From contig CANLWB010000006.1 of the NCBI GenBank assembly GCA_947494695.1, forward strand, positions 124,001 to 188,000: 64,000 bases of DNA, read 5' to 3'. Below the pieces are notes generated by a model, which was not told the DNA's origin, made no database searches, and saw nothing but the letters and a program-made list of their open reading frames with translations. Positions within the stretch are counted from its first letter, which is position 1; every line of letters starts with the position of its first letter. This DNA comes from an uncultured Flavobacteriaceae bacterium (GTDB lineage Bacteria; Bacteroidota; Bacteroidia; Flavobacteriales; Flavobacteriaceae). The position numbers and the translations under genes are program-made. Below, piece after piece: positions 54,137 through 63,155 of the stretch.

Positions 54137-56860
54137 CTACAAATTTTCCTTCCAACTAGTCACCCCTTCACCTTTTGTAATCGTAATTATTCCATTTGCT
54201 TTCGAGTCTAATTTGATTTCTTCAACAGTTCGATCCTTATCGGGCCATTCAATTTTTATGGTCTCTGCTTTTTTGTTTCCTAATCCAAAATGTAAATCTC
54301 CACAGTAATTAGATAAGAATCCCCCTCCTCCAGCACGATTAACCATTAAATTATCACTGTTAACAAACACTTTAGCACCTACGCCATTTGTATTAAAAGA
54401 GCCTGGAGTATTATCTACTAACCTTACTTTTATATAATTACTCCCTTTATGCGTATTTATAAAAACTCTGGAGTCTCCAGGCTCGAAGTTTGTTGGTGTT
54501 GGAAAATTAGCATCGTGCGCTGGCAACACACTTACCTTTCCATTGATTTTTGCTTTTAAGTTTACTCCGGTTGATTTTCTTGAATCGTAACCACCAATAT
54601 TTCTTAACACGATATCTTGATACCCATCATTATTAATATCGGCTGCAACAACAGAACGTCCTTCTTCTGCTAATTGAATCATGGATCTGTTAGACACTTT
54701 TTGAAGTACATCCGGCCCTTGTAACCCCCACACATCCAAATCATAACTATACACCATACTCCGTTTTCCCCAATTTTTAGTTGGTGATTTACGATAAATA
54801 TGGCCTTCGTCTTCTAACTTGTCATACTTCATTTCTAAAATATTAAACACGTTATATTCTGCTGTAAGATCTTTAAAATTGACTTTTTCGCCTTTATCTG
54901 TAGCATTTACTAACAGACGTCCTGGACCTGTACCCATTATTGGAAAAATGCCACCTCCTGATCCCCATAGGCATCCTATCCAATACAAATCTTTCCTACC
55001 ATCATTTTGAACATCTAATGTGGTTGATCCCCAAGCAAATTCGTAGGGATCTAAACTATTGATGTCGTAAGGCACATGGCGCCCTCCTGGTATAAACGGA
55101 CGTACATTATTTGGTAATGCAGCATCTGGAGGTAATATTTTAGAGTGCTTAACTTTAGTTTCTAATTCCTTTTCAAAATCTTCTCCATCTATTACAGCAT
55201 GCATGGCTCGGTGGCGGTCTGAAAAATACTGCTGCGACATAGTTCCCACGGTCATTACGGGGTCTAAGATCATATTCGGATCCGGATAGGAGAATGCAAA
55301 ATTCATTGAAGATCCTCCTAAATTCCCTGCAAATACATCTTCTTTTTGATCGTTGTTAAAGTCTGCTGGTGAAAAGGTCATCCAATACCCTGACTTATCT
55401 GATCGCGCGTATTTTTCAGGTTGTATAAAGCCTTTTCCTTTATCATTAATATATAAACGAAGCCATCCTAAATCGTTTGCTACCCATATATCTGGATACC
55501 CATCATGGTTTACGTCTTGTGTTACGGAAGACCATGATAATTGTCCGTGTTCTGACTCTTGATTATTAATTGTTAACCATCCTGGTTTGTAAGCTTCAAA
55601 ACTCATAAAGGCTAACGAATATTCTTTTGGCAGTATTGGTAATTTACGAACACGGTAGTAATCTGGCATAGGGTTACCCTCGTCGTAAATACCATCAACA
55701 TTCATTTCCGAAGATTTCTCAATAAAGGTTAACTTTCCTGTTTCCGATAATTGATTTATATACAATTGGTTTGCCCCTCCTGAAAGTGCTTTTGCTCCTC
55801 CTGGCCAATAATCTTCATCCATGGCGTTTCCTTCGAAAATATCCAGGTCGCCATCTAAATCAAAATCTGCTGCTAAAATTGAAAATGTATTTCTTTTACC
55901 AGAAAGCCCTGTTTCTTTAGATACGTCTTTCCATTCGGGAATTCCATCATTATCCTTATCTCCCATATTGAGGAAAATCGTGTTAGCTCCGTAATACTCT
56001 TCTCCATGAGATGATTTTCTTTTATCGTTTGTATTATCTCTGGGTTGGTATCCTTTTATAAATCCTAACCCCTGACTCTTCATTGGCACCCGTACATTGT
56101 TAGCCTGACGTCCAACTGGACGTACAAATTGCCCTAAGATACGTTGTGTTTTTGGAGAAGACCATACCATGCCTTCCATACCGTTACCAACCAAAATATC
56201 TTGTAAACCATCACCATTAATATCTGCTGCAATGGCTGTTTGAGAATTTCTGCCTTTGCGCTTACGTGAATCTGTTAATTTTTCACGCGGAAACAAATAG
56301 TTTTCAATGAGCATTTCCTCCTTAACATAGGTATCATTTACTTGAGCTAATTCATCGACTTCTTTATAAATTGGATTACCAGCTTCATCATTTCCCATAT
56401 TTAGGTACAGAGCGTTGTATTGTAACCTTGGCTCATCCATTAAAACACCTTTTTCATCGGTTGGACGCACCCAATTATCCCCTGGATTTAAAAAATATGT
56501 ATCTAACTTATCATCTCCATTTGCATCAAAAATTAGTAGTCCGCAAGACCCGTATTGTCCGGCATAGGTTCCCCAATTTTTAGCATCATCATCAAAAAGT
56601 TCGACTTCTTTGAATGCTGAAGGCTTTTCTAATTTTACAAATTTACTTTCATCTAAAGGTTTGCTATTATTCTTAACAACATTAAGATATTTAACATCCT
56701 TACTAGCTTGATCTAATTCTTCTCCAAATTTTGCTTCAACGTTAATGACTTGATTCACCTTAAACATAACGATGCTATGAAATATTACGGCAAATACAAC
56801 TAAGAACGTGATGCCCGCAAAGACTCTAAACTTAGTTTTTTTAAATAAACTTTTTTTCAT
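54137..56860 (-). CDS. unbV: UnbV/ASPIC-type FG-GAP repeat protein (CRTAC1-like), enediyne cassette
   Basis: 907 residues. One N-terminal helix (about 12-34, FRVFAGITFLVVFAVIFH) anchors or exports it. At least six FG-GAP/VCBS calcium loops occur, e.g. ADINGDGLQDILVG, ADFDLDGDLDIFEG, DVNHDGYPDIWVAND, ADINNDGYQDIV, making a beta-propeller. The C-terminal ASPIC/UnbV domain has NTNGVGAKVFV, NRAGGGGFLSNYCGDLHFGLG and IEWPD. UnbV proteins are conserved in enediyne warhead cassettes but their reaction is unsettled. The protein is longer than I expect for actinobacterial homologues, mainly between the repeats. Confidence 0.88.
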   Translation of the reverse strand: MKKSLFKKTKFRVFAGITFLVVFAVIFHSIVMFKVNQVINVEAKFGEELDQASKDVKYLNVVKNNSKPLDESKFVKLEKPSAFKEVELFDDDAKNWGTYAGQYGSCGLLIFDANGDDKLDTYFLNPGDNWVRPTDEKGVLMDEPRLQYNALYLNMGNDEAGNPIYKEVDELAQVNDTYVKEEMLIENYLFPREKLTDSRKRKGRNSQTAIAADINGDGLQDILVGNGMEGMVWSSPKTQRILGQFVRPVGRQANNVRVPMKSQGLGFIKGYQPRDNTNDKRKSSHGEEYYGANTIFLNMGDKDNDGIPEWKDVSKETGLSGKRNTFSILAADFDLDGDLDIFEGNAMDEDYWPGGAKALSGGANQLYINQLSETGKLTFIEKSSEMNVDGIYDEGNPMPDYYRVRKLPILPKEYSLAFMSFEAYKPGWLTINNQESEHGQLSWSSVTQDVNHDGYPDIWVANDLGWLRLYINDKGKGFIQPEKYARSDKSGYWMTFSPADFNNDQKEDVFAGNLGGSSMNFAFSYPDPNMILDPVMTVGTMSQQYFSDRHRAMHAVIDGEDFEKELETKVKHSKILPPDAALPNNVRPFIPGGRHVPYDINSLDPYEFAWGSTTLDVQNDGRKDLYWIGCLWGSGGGIFPIMGTGPGRLLVNATDKGEKVNFKDLTAEYNVFNILEMKYDKLEDEGHIYRKSPTKNWGKRSMVYSYDLDVWGLQGPDVLQKVSNRSMIQLAEEGRSVVAADINNDGYQDIVLRNIGGYDSRKSTGVNLKAKINGKVSVLPAHDANFPTPTNFEPGDSRVFINTHKGSNYIKVRLVDNTPGSFNTNGVGAKVFVNSDNLMVNRAGGGGFLSNYCGDLHFGLGNKKAETIKIEWPDKDRTVEEIKLDSKANGIITITKGEGVTSWKENL

Positions 56861-56877
56861 TACTGTAGTTATTAGTT

Positions 56878-58377
56878 TTATCTTAAATTATCATCTCTGT
56901 ATGAGAAGTATACTGGTGTTATGTATTTTTCTGTATGATCTACCTGTTCTTTCACTAAGGAAGGAGAAATAGGTACTCTGTATTTTACAATATCGGTGAT
57001 ACGTTCATAGGATGTAAAGGTGATATCCCAATGTGGATTTTTGTTGTTTGGAAAGCTTCTTATAAATACTTGCTCTAACCCTTCGCCATGGGAGTTTAAG
57101 GCATATAGTTTTCCATCGGCTCCTTCTTCTGCCAAATATGCAAAACTTGGATGGTACCCTTGATCTATTAAAAAACGTCTTCTCTCGGCAAAACCAGAAG
57201 CCGATAAAATACCTACTCCAAAACCATGTAAGGTATAATCTTCTTTTTGTACCAACAGGTTTAACGGTAGGTTTCCTAGTATAATTTTCTTATTGTTTGG
57301 ATACTTAAAATGTAATTCGATGTATTTAAAATCGTCCTTTGTTTTGATATCACTTTCGGAGTTAAAATCATAACGCGTATAAGGTTCTACTTCGAAAACC
57401 TCAACACTTAAAGGCTCTTTATAGATACTAAAATCGAATGTCATTTTGTCGTTAACAGAATAGATTCCCGGCTCTATGAACTTAGACATTTTCACCTTTC
57501 TATCTAAGATATCGTATAGTGAGTCTGGTCGCACAAATTCTCCTGCCTTATCGCAAGTAACAAACCCCTTTGATAGTTTTCTACGCGATCCCTGAGATGA
57601 ATAACTTACTTCTTCGTTTACTACTATTGGCGCACTACCTCCCAGAGGTTTTAACACTTTTCTTAATCTGGTTAGGTCAATCTCAACCTCTTCTTCTTTC
57701 CATACTAAAGCCTCTTTAACTACATCCTCTGGTAAGTTATTTACCTCAGCAGTAATCTTGTAGTATTCGTCTTTTGGAAAATTAAACCAGGCATGATAAA
57801 TCTCGCCTGTTTTATCACTTGCATTCATTTCCCAAAGTCCAGAAGACAGGCAATTATTAACGACGCTAAAGCGTATAGGCTTAAATTTGGGGTTGGGTAA
57901 AAATTTGTAATCATCAGATAACTTCCATGGAATCTCGGGAAGTAAACTCGTTTCGAAATGCGTAATCTTATCATTTTCTATTCCGTATGGAAAACTCAAT
58001 CCATTTCGAGAATATTCTGCCATCATGAGATTAAACAAATCGAACTTATCTGGTTCCTCTTTCAGCTTATAGTGTAACCGGGGTACTAAATAATTTAAAG
58101 GCAATTTTTTTACAGAAAAGTAATCCGTTCCACCATTAGAGATATCAAAATTAATATCTGCTTTTTTATCACTAGTAATCGAGATTGTAGACTTTTTTAT
58201 CTTTTCGAACCAATGATGGCCCCTTAAAAAAGACTGGGTTGATGGCGTATACAAATACCCTCCTTCAACAACTTCTTCTTTCGCAGAAACGATACTTACC
58301 AATAATTTTTTTTTATGCTCTTCACATGAACATAAAACAAGAATTGCTATCAAAAAAAATACTTTTTTTCTTAACAT
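56878..58377 (-). CDS. Lipoprotein of unknown function within the PKS cassette
   Basis: 499 residues. Lipobox LCSC at about 15-18. The rest is beta-rich with no motif I recognise. Features seen: WFNFPKDEYYKI, VEIDLTRLRKVLKPLGGSAPIVV, ELHFKYPNNKKIILGNLPLNLLVQ, and a C-terminal YLAEEGADGKLYALNSHGEGLEQVFIRSF. It lies 17 bases upstream of unbV and 38 bases downstream of unbL, so it belongs to the core cassette. It has no counterpart that I know in actinobacterial enediyne clusters. Periplasmic assistance to UnbV is a guess. Confidence 0.6.
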   Translation of the reverse strand: MLRKKVFFLIAILVLCSCEEHKKKLLVSIVSAKEEVVEGGYLYTPSTQSFLRGHHWFEKIKKSTISITSDKKADINFDISNGGTDYFSVKKLPLNYLVPRLHYKLKEEPDKFDLFNLMMAEYSRNGLSFPYGIENDKITHFETSLLPEIPWKLSDDYKFLPNPKFKPIRFSVVNNCLSSGLWEMNASDKTGEIYHAWFNFPKDEYYKITAEVNNLPEDVVKEALVWKEEEVEIDLTRLRKVLKPLGGSAPIVVNEEVSYSSQGSRRKLSKGFVTCDKAGEFVRPDSLYDILDRKVKMSKFIEPGIYSVNDKMTFDFSIYKEPLSVEVFEVEPYTRYDFNSESDIKTKDDFKYIELHFKYPNNKKIILGNLPLNLLVQKEDYTLHGFGVGILSASGFAERRRFLIDQGYHPSFAYLAEEGADGKLYALNSHGEGLEQVFIRSFPNNKNPHWDITFTSYERITDIVKYRVPISPSLVKEQVDHTEKYITPVYFSYRDDNLR

Positions 58378-58415
58378 TATTATTAATTTTTAGATGTGTT
58401 ATACGTTGATTTATT

Positions 58416-59462
58416 TCAGATTGTATCTGTTACGAGTTTGTGTTCTTCCTGCTCATAGGAATGATTACCGTTTTTCGAGTTTACATGATTTAGCCACGCT
58501 CTAAGGTGGGATAGGAATACCTGAAAAGAAGGGGTACCATCTATACTTTTACTTCCTTGAAACTTATTCTTAAACTCTAAAGCTTTTTCGTGACATTTTA
58601 TGCCACTTGCGCCTGTTAGTATATTTATAGTTGAATCATCTTCATGGGGGTTACCCGCTGTATGTCTTGTATGTGCCGCTAGCAGTGCCCCTTGCGCTAA
58701 CATAATTTGATGCTCCCTGGAAGCTCTTTTTAATTCATGTATTTTTTCATTGGAAACGCCTCCGGCATAAGTAGCTGCCAAGCCTATTCCCGACCAGATA
58801 TTTGCCCTTCTTTTCTCTGGAAATGTATTTATAGTTTTTTGTATATTTTCGGGTTCACCAGAATTGTAAAACCATAAAGCTCGGCCTAAACCATTATCAA
58901 AACGCTCTAAATAAAAAGGGTTCGATTTTATCTTTCTGGGGACATAATATTTAGCTATTGTTTTCTTCGTTTTAAACATAGCATAATAAAAACCAACCCC
59001 ATCTAACACTAAAGAACCACTCATGGGGTCGATTTTATTCATAAGTTTTTCGTAGGACGCATTGAACACGCCACAGGTAAGCCCGGCTCCTATATAAGAC
59101 ATGTATTCATGCTTCTTATCCTTTTCTATGATATAGCTGACTAACAAATTTTTCTTTTTCAAAGAAACCAGGTCTAAAGCATACAAGCCCATGCCGATTC
59201 CTTCATGGAAGAAACCCGAAAGCTCTTTGGAAATACTTTGACTTATTGCCCTTAGATCATCATTTAAACCATTCTCGACAGTAGTATTATACCCATTTAC
59301 AACTGTTTTGGCTACCATTTCGAGTCTTGATTGCGCCTCGTAACCCTCTTCAAATTTTCTAACAGAAAAATTTGCTTCTTTTAAGGGCATGGCAAAAAAT
59401 TGTTTTCTTATTAGTTTTAAATTGTAAATCATATCTCTGTTATATTCAAGTTTAAAAAACAA
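58416..59462 (-). CDS. unbL: DUF1702/UnbL-family enediyne cassette protein
   Basis: 348 residues; Met11 (59432) is an alternative start. DUF1702 features are clear: GFFHEGIGMGLYALDLV, YIGAGLTCGVF, FDNGLGRALWFYNSGEPENI, RRANIWSGIGLAATYAGG, and a helical AQGALLAAHTRHTAG. This family is the UnbL/E3-type protein conserved next to PksE, thioesterase, UnbV and UnbU in enediyne clusters. Its biochemical role has not been settled. It is the first gene of the fifteen-gene minus-strand operon and faces the AraC-type regulator. Confidence 0.88.
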   Translation of the reverse strand: MFFKLEYNRDMIYNLKLIRKQFFAMPLKEANFSVRKFEEGYEAQSRLEMVAKTVVNGYNTTVENGLNDDLRAISQSISKELSGFFHEGIGMGLYALDLVSLKKKNLLVSYIIEKDKKHEYMSYIGAGLTCGVFNASYEKLMNKIDPMSGSLVLDGVGFYYAMFKTKKTIAKYYVPRKIKSNPFYLERFDNGLGRALWFYNSGEPENIQKTINTFPEKRRANIWSGIGLAATYAGGVSNEKIHELKRASREHQIMLAQGALLAAHTRHTAGNPHEDDSTINILTGASGIKCHEKALEFKNKFQGSKSIDGTPSFQVFLSHLRAWLNHVNSKNGNHSYEQEEHKLVTDTI

Positions 59463-59526
59463 TTGGATTTCACTTAAATGATAATTCGATTATGGAGCGA
59501 AACAAATTTTACCATAATTACTGAAT

Positions 59527-59542
59527 TACAACAATTGTTGTA
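59527..59542. promoter_or_regulatory. 16-bp perfect palindrome, operator candidate
   Basis: TACAACAATTGTTGTA is fully self-complementary. It lies 65 bases upstream of the first biosynthetic gene, in the 279-base spacer to the divergent regulator, a place suited to control of the PKS operon. Confidence 0.5.
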
Positions 59543-59573
59543 GACTGATTTTAAGAAAACTAGACCCAAATTC

Positions 59574-59594
59574 ATGATTCATCGGATGAATCAT
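59574..59594. promoter_or_regulatory. 21-bp palindrome, second operator candidate
   Basis: ATGATTCATC-G-GATGAATCAT is a perfect 10+1+10 palindrome, 32 bases from the first one. It is GC-richer than the spacer around it (mostly A/T), which argues for selection. No T-tract follows, so it is not a terminator. Confidence 0.5.
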
Positions 59595-59741
59595 TCCATA
59601 AATTGCATGTGATAAATCTTTACTTTTTATTTAATTCTCTCTATTTCTATTTAATAAATAAATTCCTACAAATTATTTTTATTTATAAGAAAAAACATCA
59701 TATTTGTTATCAAAATAAACCTTATTTGAACCCTATTTTTC

Positions 59742-61091
59742 ATGAATTTCCTTGAATCGATCAAAATATTAGAAATGATTACCCTAAATACAGTAGAAGA
59801 TTTAATTATTCTCACATTTATTATTATACAAGTGTGTGTATTTTTTATGCTAACTATTTTTTTATCACATAATGAAAACATTAGAACATCGGGTCTCTTT
59901 AAAAAGCTAATATTGGTTTTTATTGTTTATAACATCTTACATTTTCTGTTTCCTTCTGCCTCAATACCAGTAAAAGCATTCATCCAAAAAACCCTGTTAC
60001 TTTTTAGTTGTATTATCACTGCTATTTATTGTTTATGTTTTATTTATGAGCAATATCGAATTATACCTTCAAATTTTTTTAAAGTAAAAACCATATTGAG
60101 TTTTGTTTTAACTTTAATTGTTATTTTGTTCATCATTCCATTTTCGTTTTCATTTTCTTTTAAATATTCGGAAATTTTATTCTTTTCAACATCTACTATA
60201 ATCTTAATAGCATGTCTATTTAATGGTATCGTTCTTTTTAAAGAAGACTATAAGTATTCTGAAACTAGACATCATAAAATCATCATTCTACTTGGGGGTC
60301 TTGCTTTATTAATCTTAGCATCTATCCCGGCTTCGTTATTAATATTTAGCAGAAACACATTTACAGAAATTTTACTATTTAATTTTGGGTTTATCACATT
60401 GCTATCGTTATTTCTAAAACAGCAATCTTATATAAATAAGAACCAATCTGATTTATTACTCGAATATTTCAATCAAAAAGCATCCTTAAAGTTAACTGCT
60501 GAAAAAATAAATTACTTCAGTAATTTATATATCTTAAATTTTAACGAAAAGAACATTGTAAAAATGCTTTTAGAGGGAGCGTCTAAAGATATTATCTCAT
60601 CAAAGTTGAATATCTCTAAGGTATTATTAGAAAAGAACATCACTTCTATACATCGAAAAACAAAAACAGAGAACAATAACGATTTACGTCTACTCTTTTT
60701 TGTAAATAGAAAAAACTCAAATTCTAAAGACTTTTCATATAAAATCTTAAAGTGTTTAGAAGATTTTGAAAATAATAAGGATTTTTTAGATTCAAATTTA
60801 AACATGACCAATTTGGCTAAAAAAATGAATACCAATCCGAAGTATTTGTCTAAAACAATTAATGAATATAAGCGCTTAAATTTTAATAATTATATTAATA
60901 AATTAAGAATTGAGCATGCGTTGTCTTTATTAAAAGAAGAACCGAAATACAAAAACTATGCTATTAAACATTTAGCCAAAGAAGTTGGGTTTAACTATTC
61001 TGATGTTTTTTCTAAAGCTTTTAAAAATTTTACTGGCACATACCCATCTGAGTATATTAAAGATTTATGTCAACCAAAGTATACGCCTTAA
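59742..61091 (+). CDS. Membrane-bound regulator with LuxR-like and AraC-type helix-turn-helix regions
   Basis: 449 residues. About seven hydrophobic helices occupy 15-225. At about 268-320, NEKNIVKMLLEGASKDIISSKLNISKVLLEKNITSIHRKTKTE follows the LuxR/GerE pattern. The C-terminal AraC domain (about 345-445) has NMTNLAKKMNTNPKYLSKTINE and AIKHLAKEVGFNYSDVFSKAFKNFTGTYPSEY. The helices suggest sensing at the membrane. It is divergent from the biosynthetic operon, with two palindromes between, so it is its probable regulator. An internal Met at residue 12 is an alternative start. Confidence 0.85.
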   Translation: MNFLESIKILEMITLNTVEDLIILTFIIIQVCVFFMLTIFLSHNENIRTSGLFKKLILVFIVYNILHFLFPSASIPVKAFIQKTLLLFSCIITAIYCLCFIYEQYRIIPSNFFKVKTILSFVLTLIVILFIIPFSFSFSFKYSEILFFSTSTIILIACLFNGIVLFKEDYKYSETRHHKIIILLGGLALLILASIPASLLIFSRNTFTEILLFNFGFITLLSLFLKQQSYINKNQSDLLLEYFNQKASLKLTAEKINYFSNLYILNFNEKNIVKMLLEGASKDIISSKLNISKVLLEKNITSIHRKTKTENNNDLRLLFFVNRKNSNSKDFSYKILKCLEDFENNKDFLDSNLNMTNLAKKMNTNPKYLSKTINEYKRLNFNNYINKLRIEHALSLLKEEPKYKNYAIKHLAKEVGFNYSDVFSKAFKNFTGTYPSEYIKDLCQPKYTP

Positions 61092-61205
61092 ACTCTTTAG
61101 GTGTTTTATTCTAAGACATTCACCGTTGCCATCGACCGACTTCCCTTTGGTGAAACTTAGGAACACGCTACCATACAGTTCACAAACTTATTGTTTTTAA
61201 GTATT

Positions 61206-62123
61206 TTAATTGAAATAATGTGAATTTTTAAGCAAACTTGATTTAATTGCTTTTTCAAGTATTAATGGTCTACTTCCAGGGCCAATAGTTAAAAGTTTAG
61301 CTCCGGTTATAGGAATTCCTTTAAATGGTCTAATATAAACTTCGCCATCGGGATTACGTTCGAAGTACGTGTAATTTTCATCCCGACCAATTTTTGTACA
61401 ACCTTTTACCCGAAGAATACTTTTGGACAACGCATTGCAAATGTCATTAATGCAATTCGTGTTGGGAAGGTTAGGTAAATCTACAGAACAAGATGCCCAA
61501 TGTGACTTTAGATGGTCGAACATTTGGGTTGTATTATTAGATGGTAATACTTCTGGAAGTAAGCTAACATCCAAATCATTCATCGCTACGATTTTCGCCA
61601 TTGGATTGAACGTTTTTAGTTCATTAATAACGGTAGTTTGTCTATCTAATGTTACTTTTTCAAGGTGTGTTAATACTAAAAGGGACGACACTTGTATTTG
61701 ATTAGATTCAAGATCATTATGTTCGTCTCGTTTTTGCCAGTTTTTAACATCAACTACAGATATTTGAATGGGTGGCAAAAACCGCTCATGAATTCCAACA
61801 CCAAGAAATTCCATTAAGGAACAAGCATCAGAAGTACCATTAGCCTCAATTAGTGTGATTCCATTGGCCCGTTCAGGAATTCTATTTACTATATTTCTAA
61901 GTTCTACAATACCACTACAGCATATACAACTACCGCTAAGTGCTTTTATGGATTTTAACTCTATTTGTTCTGTAAAATGCTGGGCATCCATATAAGCATT
62001 TTCGTAGTCATTCAGAATCACAAAAGGATTCCAGCCTTTATCTATAAAATTGTTTATCAAGTACCTTAATAATGTTGTTTTCCCTGCCCCTAAAAAGCCA
62101 ACAACCGTAATAATTGCTTCCAT
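61206..62123 (-). CDS. CobW/COG0523-type G3E GTPase (metallochaperone)
   Basis: 305 residues. Walker A GFLGAGKTTLLRYL at the N-terminus, the metal motif GSCICCSG (CxCC, about 65-70) and TLIEANGTSD as Walker B region are conserved. The C-terminal CobW domain is short. COG0523 GTPases insert or ration metals such as Zn, Co or Fe for a client enzyme. The gene is 32 bases after mogA, so a molybdenum-cofactor or metalloenzyme client is suggested. The client is not identified. Confidence 0.87.
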   Translation of the reverse strand: MEAIITVVGFLGAGKTTLLRYLINNFIDKGWNPFVILNDYENAYMDAQHFTEQIELKSIKALSGSCICCSGIVELRNIVNRIPERANGITLIEANGTSDACSLMEFLGVGIHERFLPPIQISVVDVKNWQKRDEHNDLESNQIQVSSLLVLTHLEKVTLDRQTTVINELKTFNPMAKIVAMNDLDVSLLPEVLPSNNTTQMFDHLKSHWASCSVDLPNLPNTNCINDICNALSKSILRVKGCTKIGRDENYTYFERNPDGEVYIRPFKGIPITGAKLLTIGPGSRPLILEKAIKSSLLKNSHYFN

Positions 62124-62155
62124 ATTTTCTCACCTTTTATAGGGTGTTTTGGCTT

Positions 62156-62689
62156 TTATTTTTTCTTAGGCCTAAATGGTTTAATAACAGCCTGATTACA
62201 TACCAAATATGGCCCATCCATAAGGTCTATACAATAGGGTACAGCCGGAAAAACGGCATCTAAACATTCTCTTATTGACTTTGGTTTTCCTGGAAGATTA
62301 ATAATTAAACTGCTTCCTCTGAGACCTGCAGTTTGTCTTGACAATATCGCTGTAGGTACAAACTTCAAAGATTCGGTTCTCATAAGCTCTCCAAACCCTG
62401 GCATCATTCGGTCACATACCGCTTCGGTGGCCTCGGGTGTAACATCTCTTTTAGCGGGACCAGTACCTCCAGTTGTAACTATTAAACAACAATTTTGGTT
62501 ATCTACCATATCAATGATTGTATTCTCAATACGCTTTTGTTCATCTGGAACTATTTTGTATACCGCTTTCCAATCTGAAGTCAAATATTCATCGAGTGTA
62601 TCTATAATTGCTTTTCCACTTAGGTCTTCATAAATCCCTGCACTTGCTCTATCACTAACCGTTATGATTCCTATTTTTATTATTGACAT
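62156..62689 (-). CDS. mogA: MogA, molybdopterin adenylyltransferase
   Basis: 177 residues. IGIITVSDRASAGIYEDLSGKAI, the nucleotide/pterin motif TTGGTGPAKRDVTPEAT and the LPGKPKSIRECLDAVFPAVPYCIDL end are conserved as in MogA. It adenylates molybdopterin before MoeA inserts molybdate. Other Moco genes are not adjacent; the moeB- and moaD-like genes at 38722 and 43832 are within the PKS operon, about 20 kb away. Confidence 0.93.
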   Translation of the reverse strand: MSIIKIGIITVSDRASAGIYEDLSGKAIIDTLDEYLTSDWKAVYKIVPDEQKRIENTIIDMVDNQNCCLIVTTGGTGPAKRDVTPEATEAVCDRMMPGFGELMRTESLKFVPTAILSRQTAGLRGSSLIINLPGKPKSIRECLDAVFPAVPYCIDLMDGPYLVCNQAVIKPFRPKKK

Positions 62690-62823
62690 ATTACTTGTTA
62701 CTTCTTTTTAAAATTCGCTTATCGTTATTTCAAGCTTAAACTAACTTTTGTTTGCCGCTTTGTTGAACCATACTAAACTAACTGTTTTTTGTTGCTTACA
62801 ACAGAATTGCATTGAAAATATCT

Positions 62824-63057
62824 TTAGTTCTTAAACCGTCCTTTACATCCGGTAAGGATATAGTTAAAATGTGATACGTCCTCAGCGTTTAGCTTTAAGG
62901 TCCCGGTAATGGTCACCAAATTATTGGTTTTAAAGGCTGGCTTAGAGCTAAATACTAGCTCTATAGCCGTTTCAGGACCTCCCGCACCACAAAAAAAACA
63001 GGAGGACATAGGTCCTTTTGTTTGTAATAAAATACAAGGTTTTCTATTTGAATCATT
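62824..63057 (-). pseudogene. Remnant of a small conserved Bacteroidota protein
   Basis: The open stretch ends upstream in a stop at 63058-63060. It encodes GPMSSCFFCGAGGPETAIEL and ITGTLKLNAEDVSHFNYILTG, which look like the C-terminal half of a conserved secreted protein with an SCFFCG motif. The part before it, including signal peptide, is absent; an ATG at 63009 would give 61 residues. I take it as a 5'-truncated relic. The family recognition is from memory and tentative. Confidence 0.45.
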
Positions 63058-63155
63058 TTAAAACGTATTGAACTCTATACATGTTGATTACTAAGGCTTT
63101 ACGCTTAATCTTTTTTGTATTACTTACAAGGTATTTGTTTTATAAATTCTCTGTG

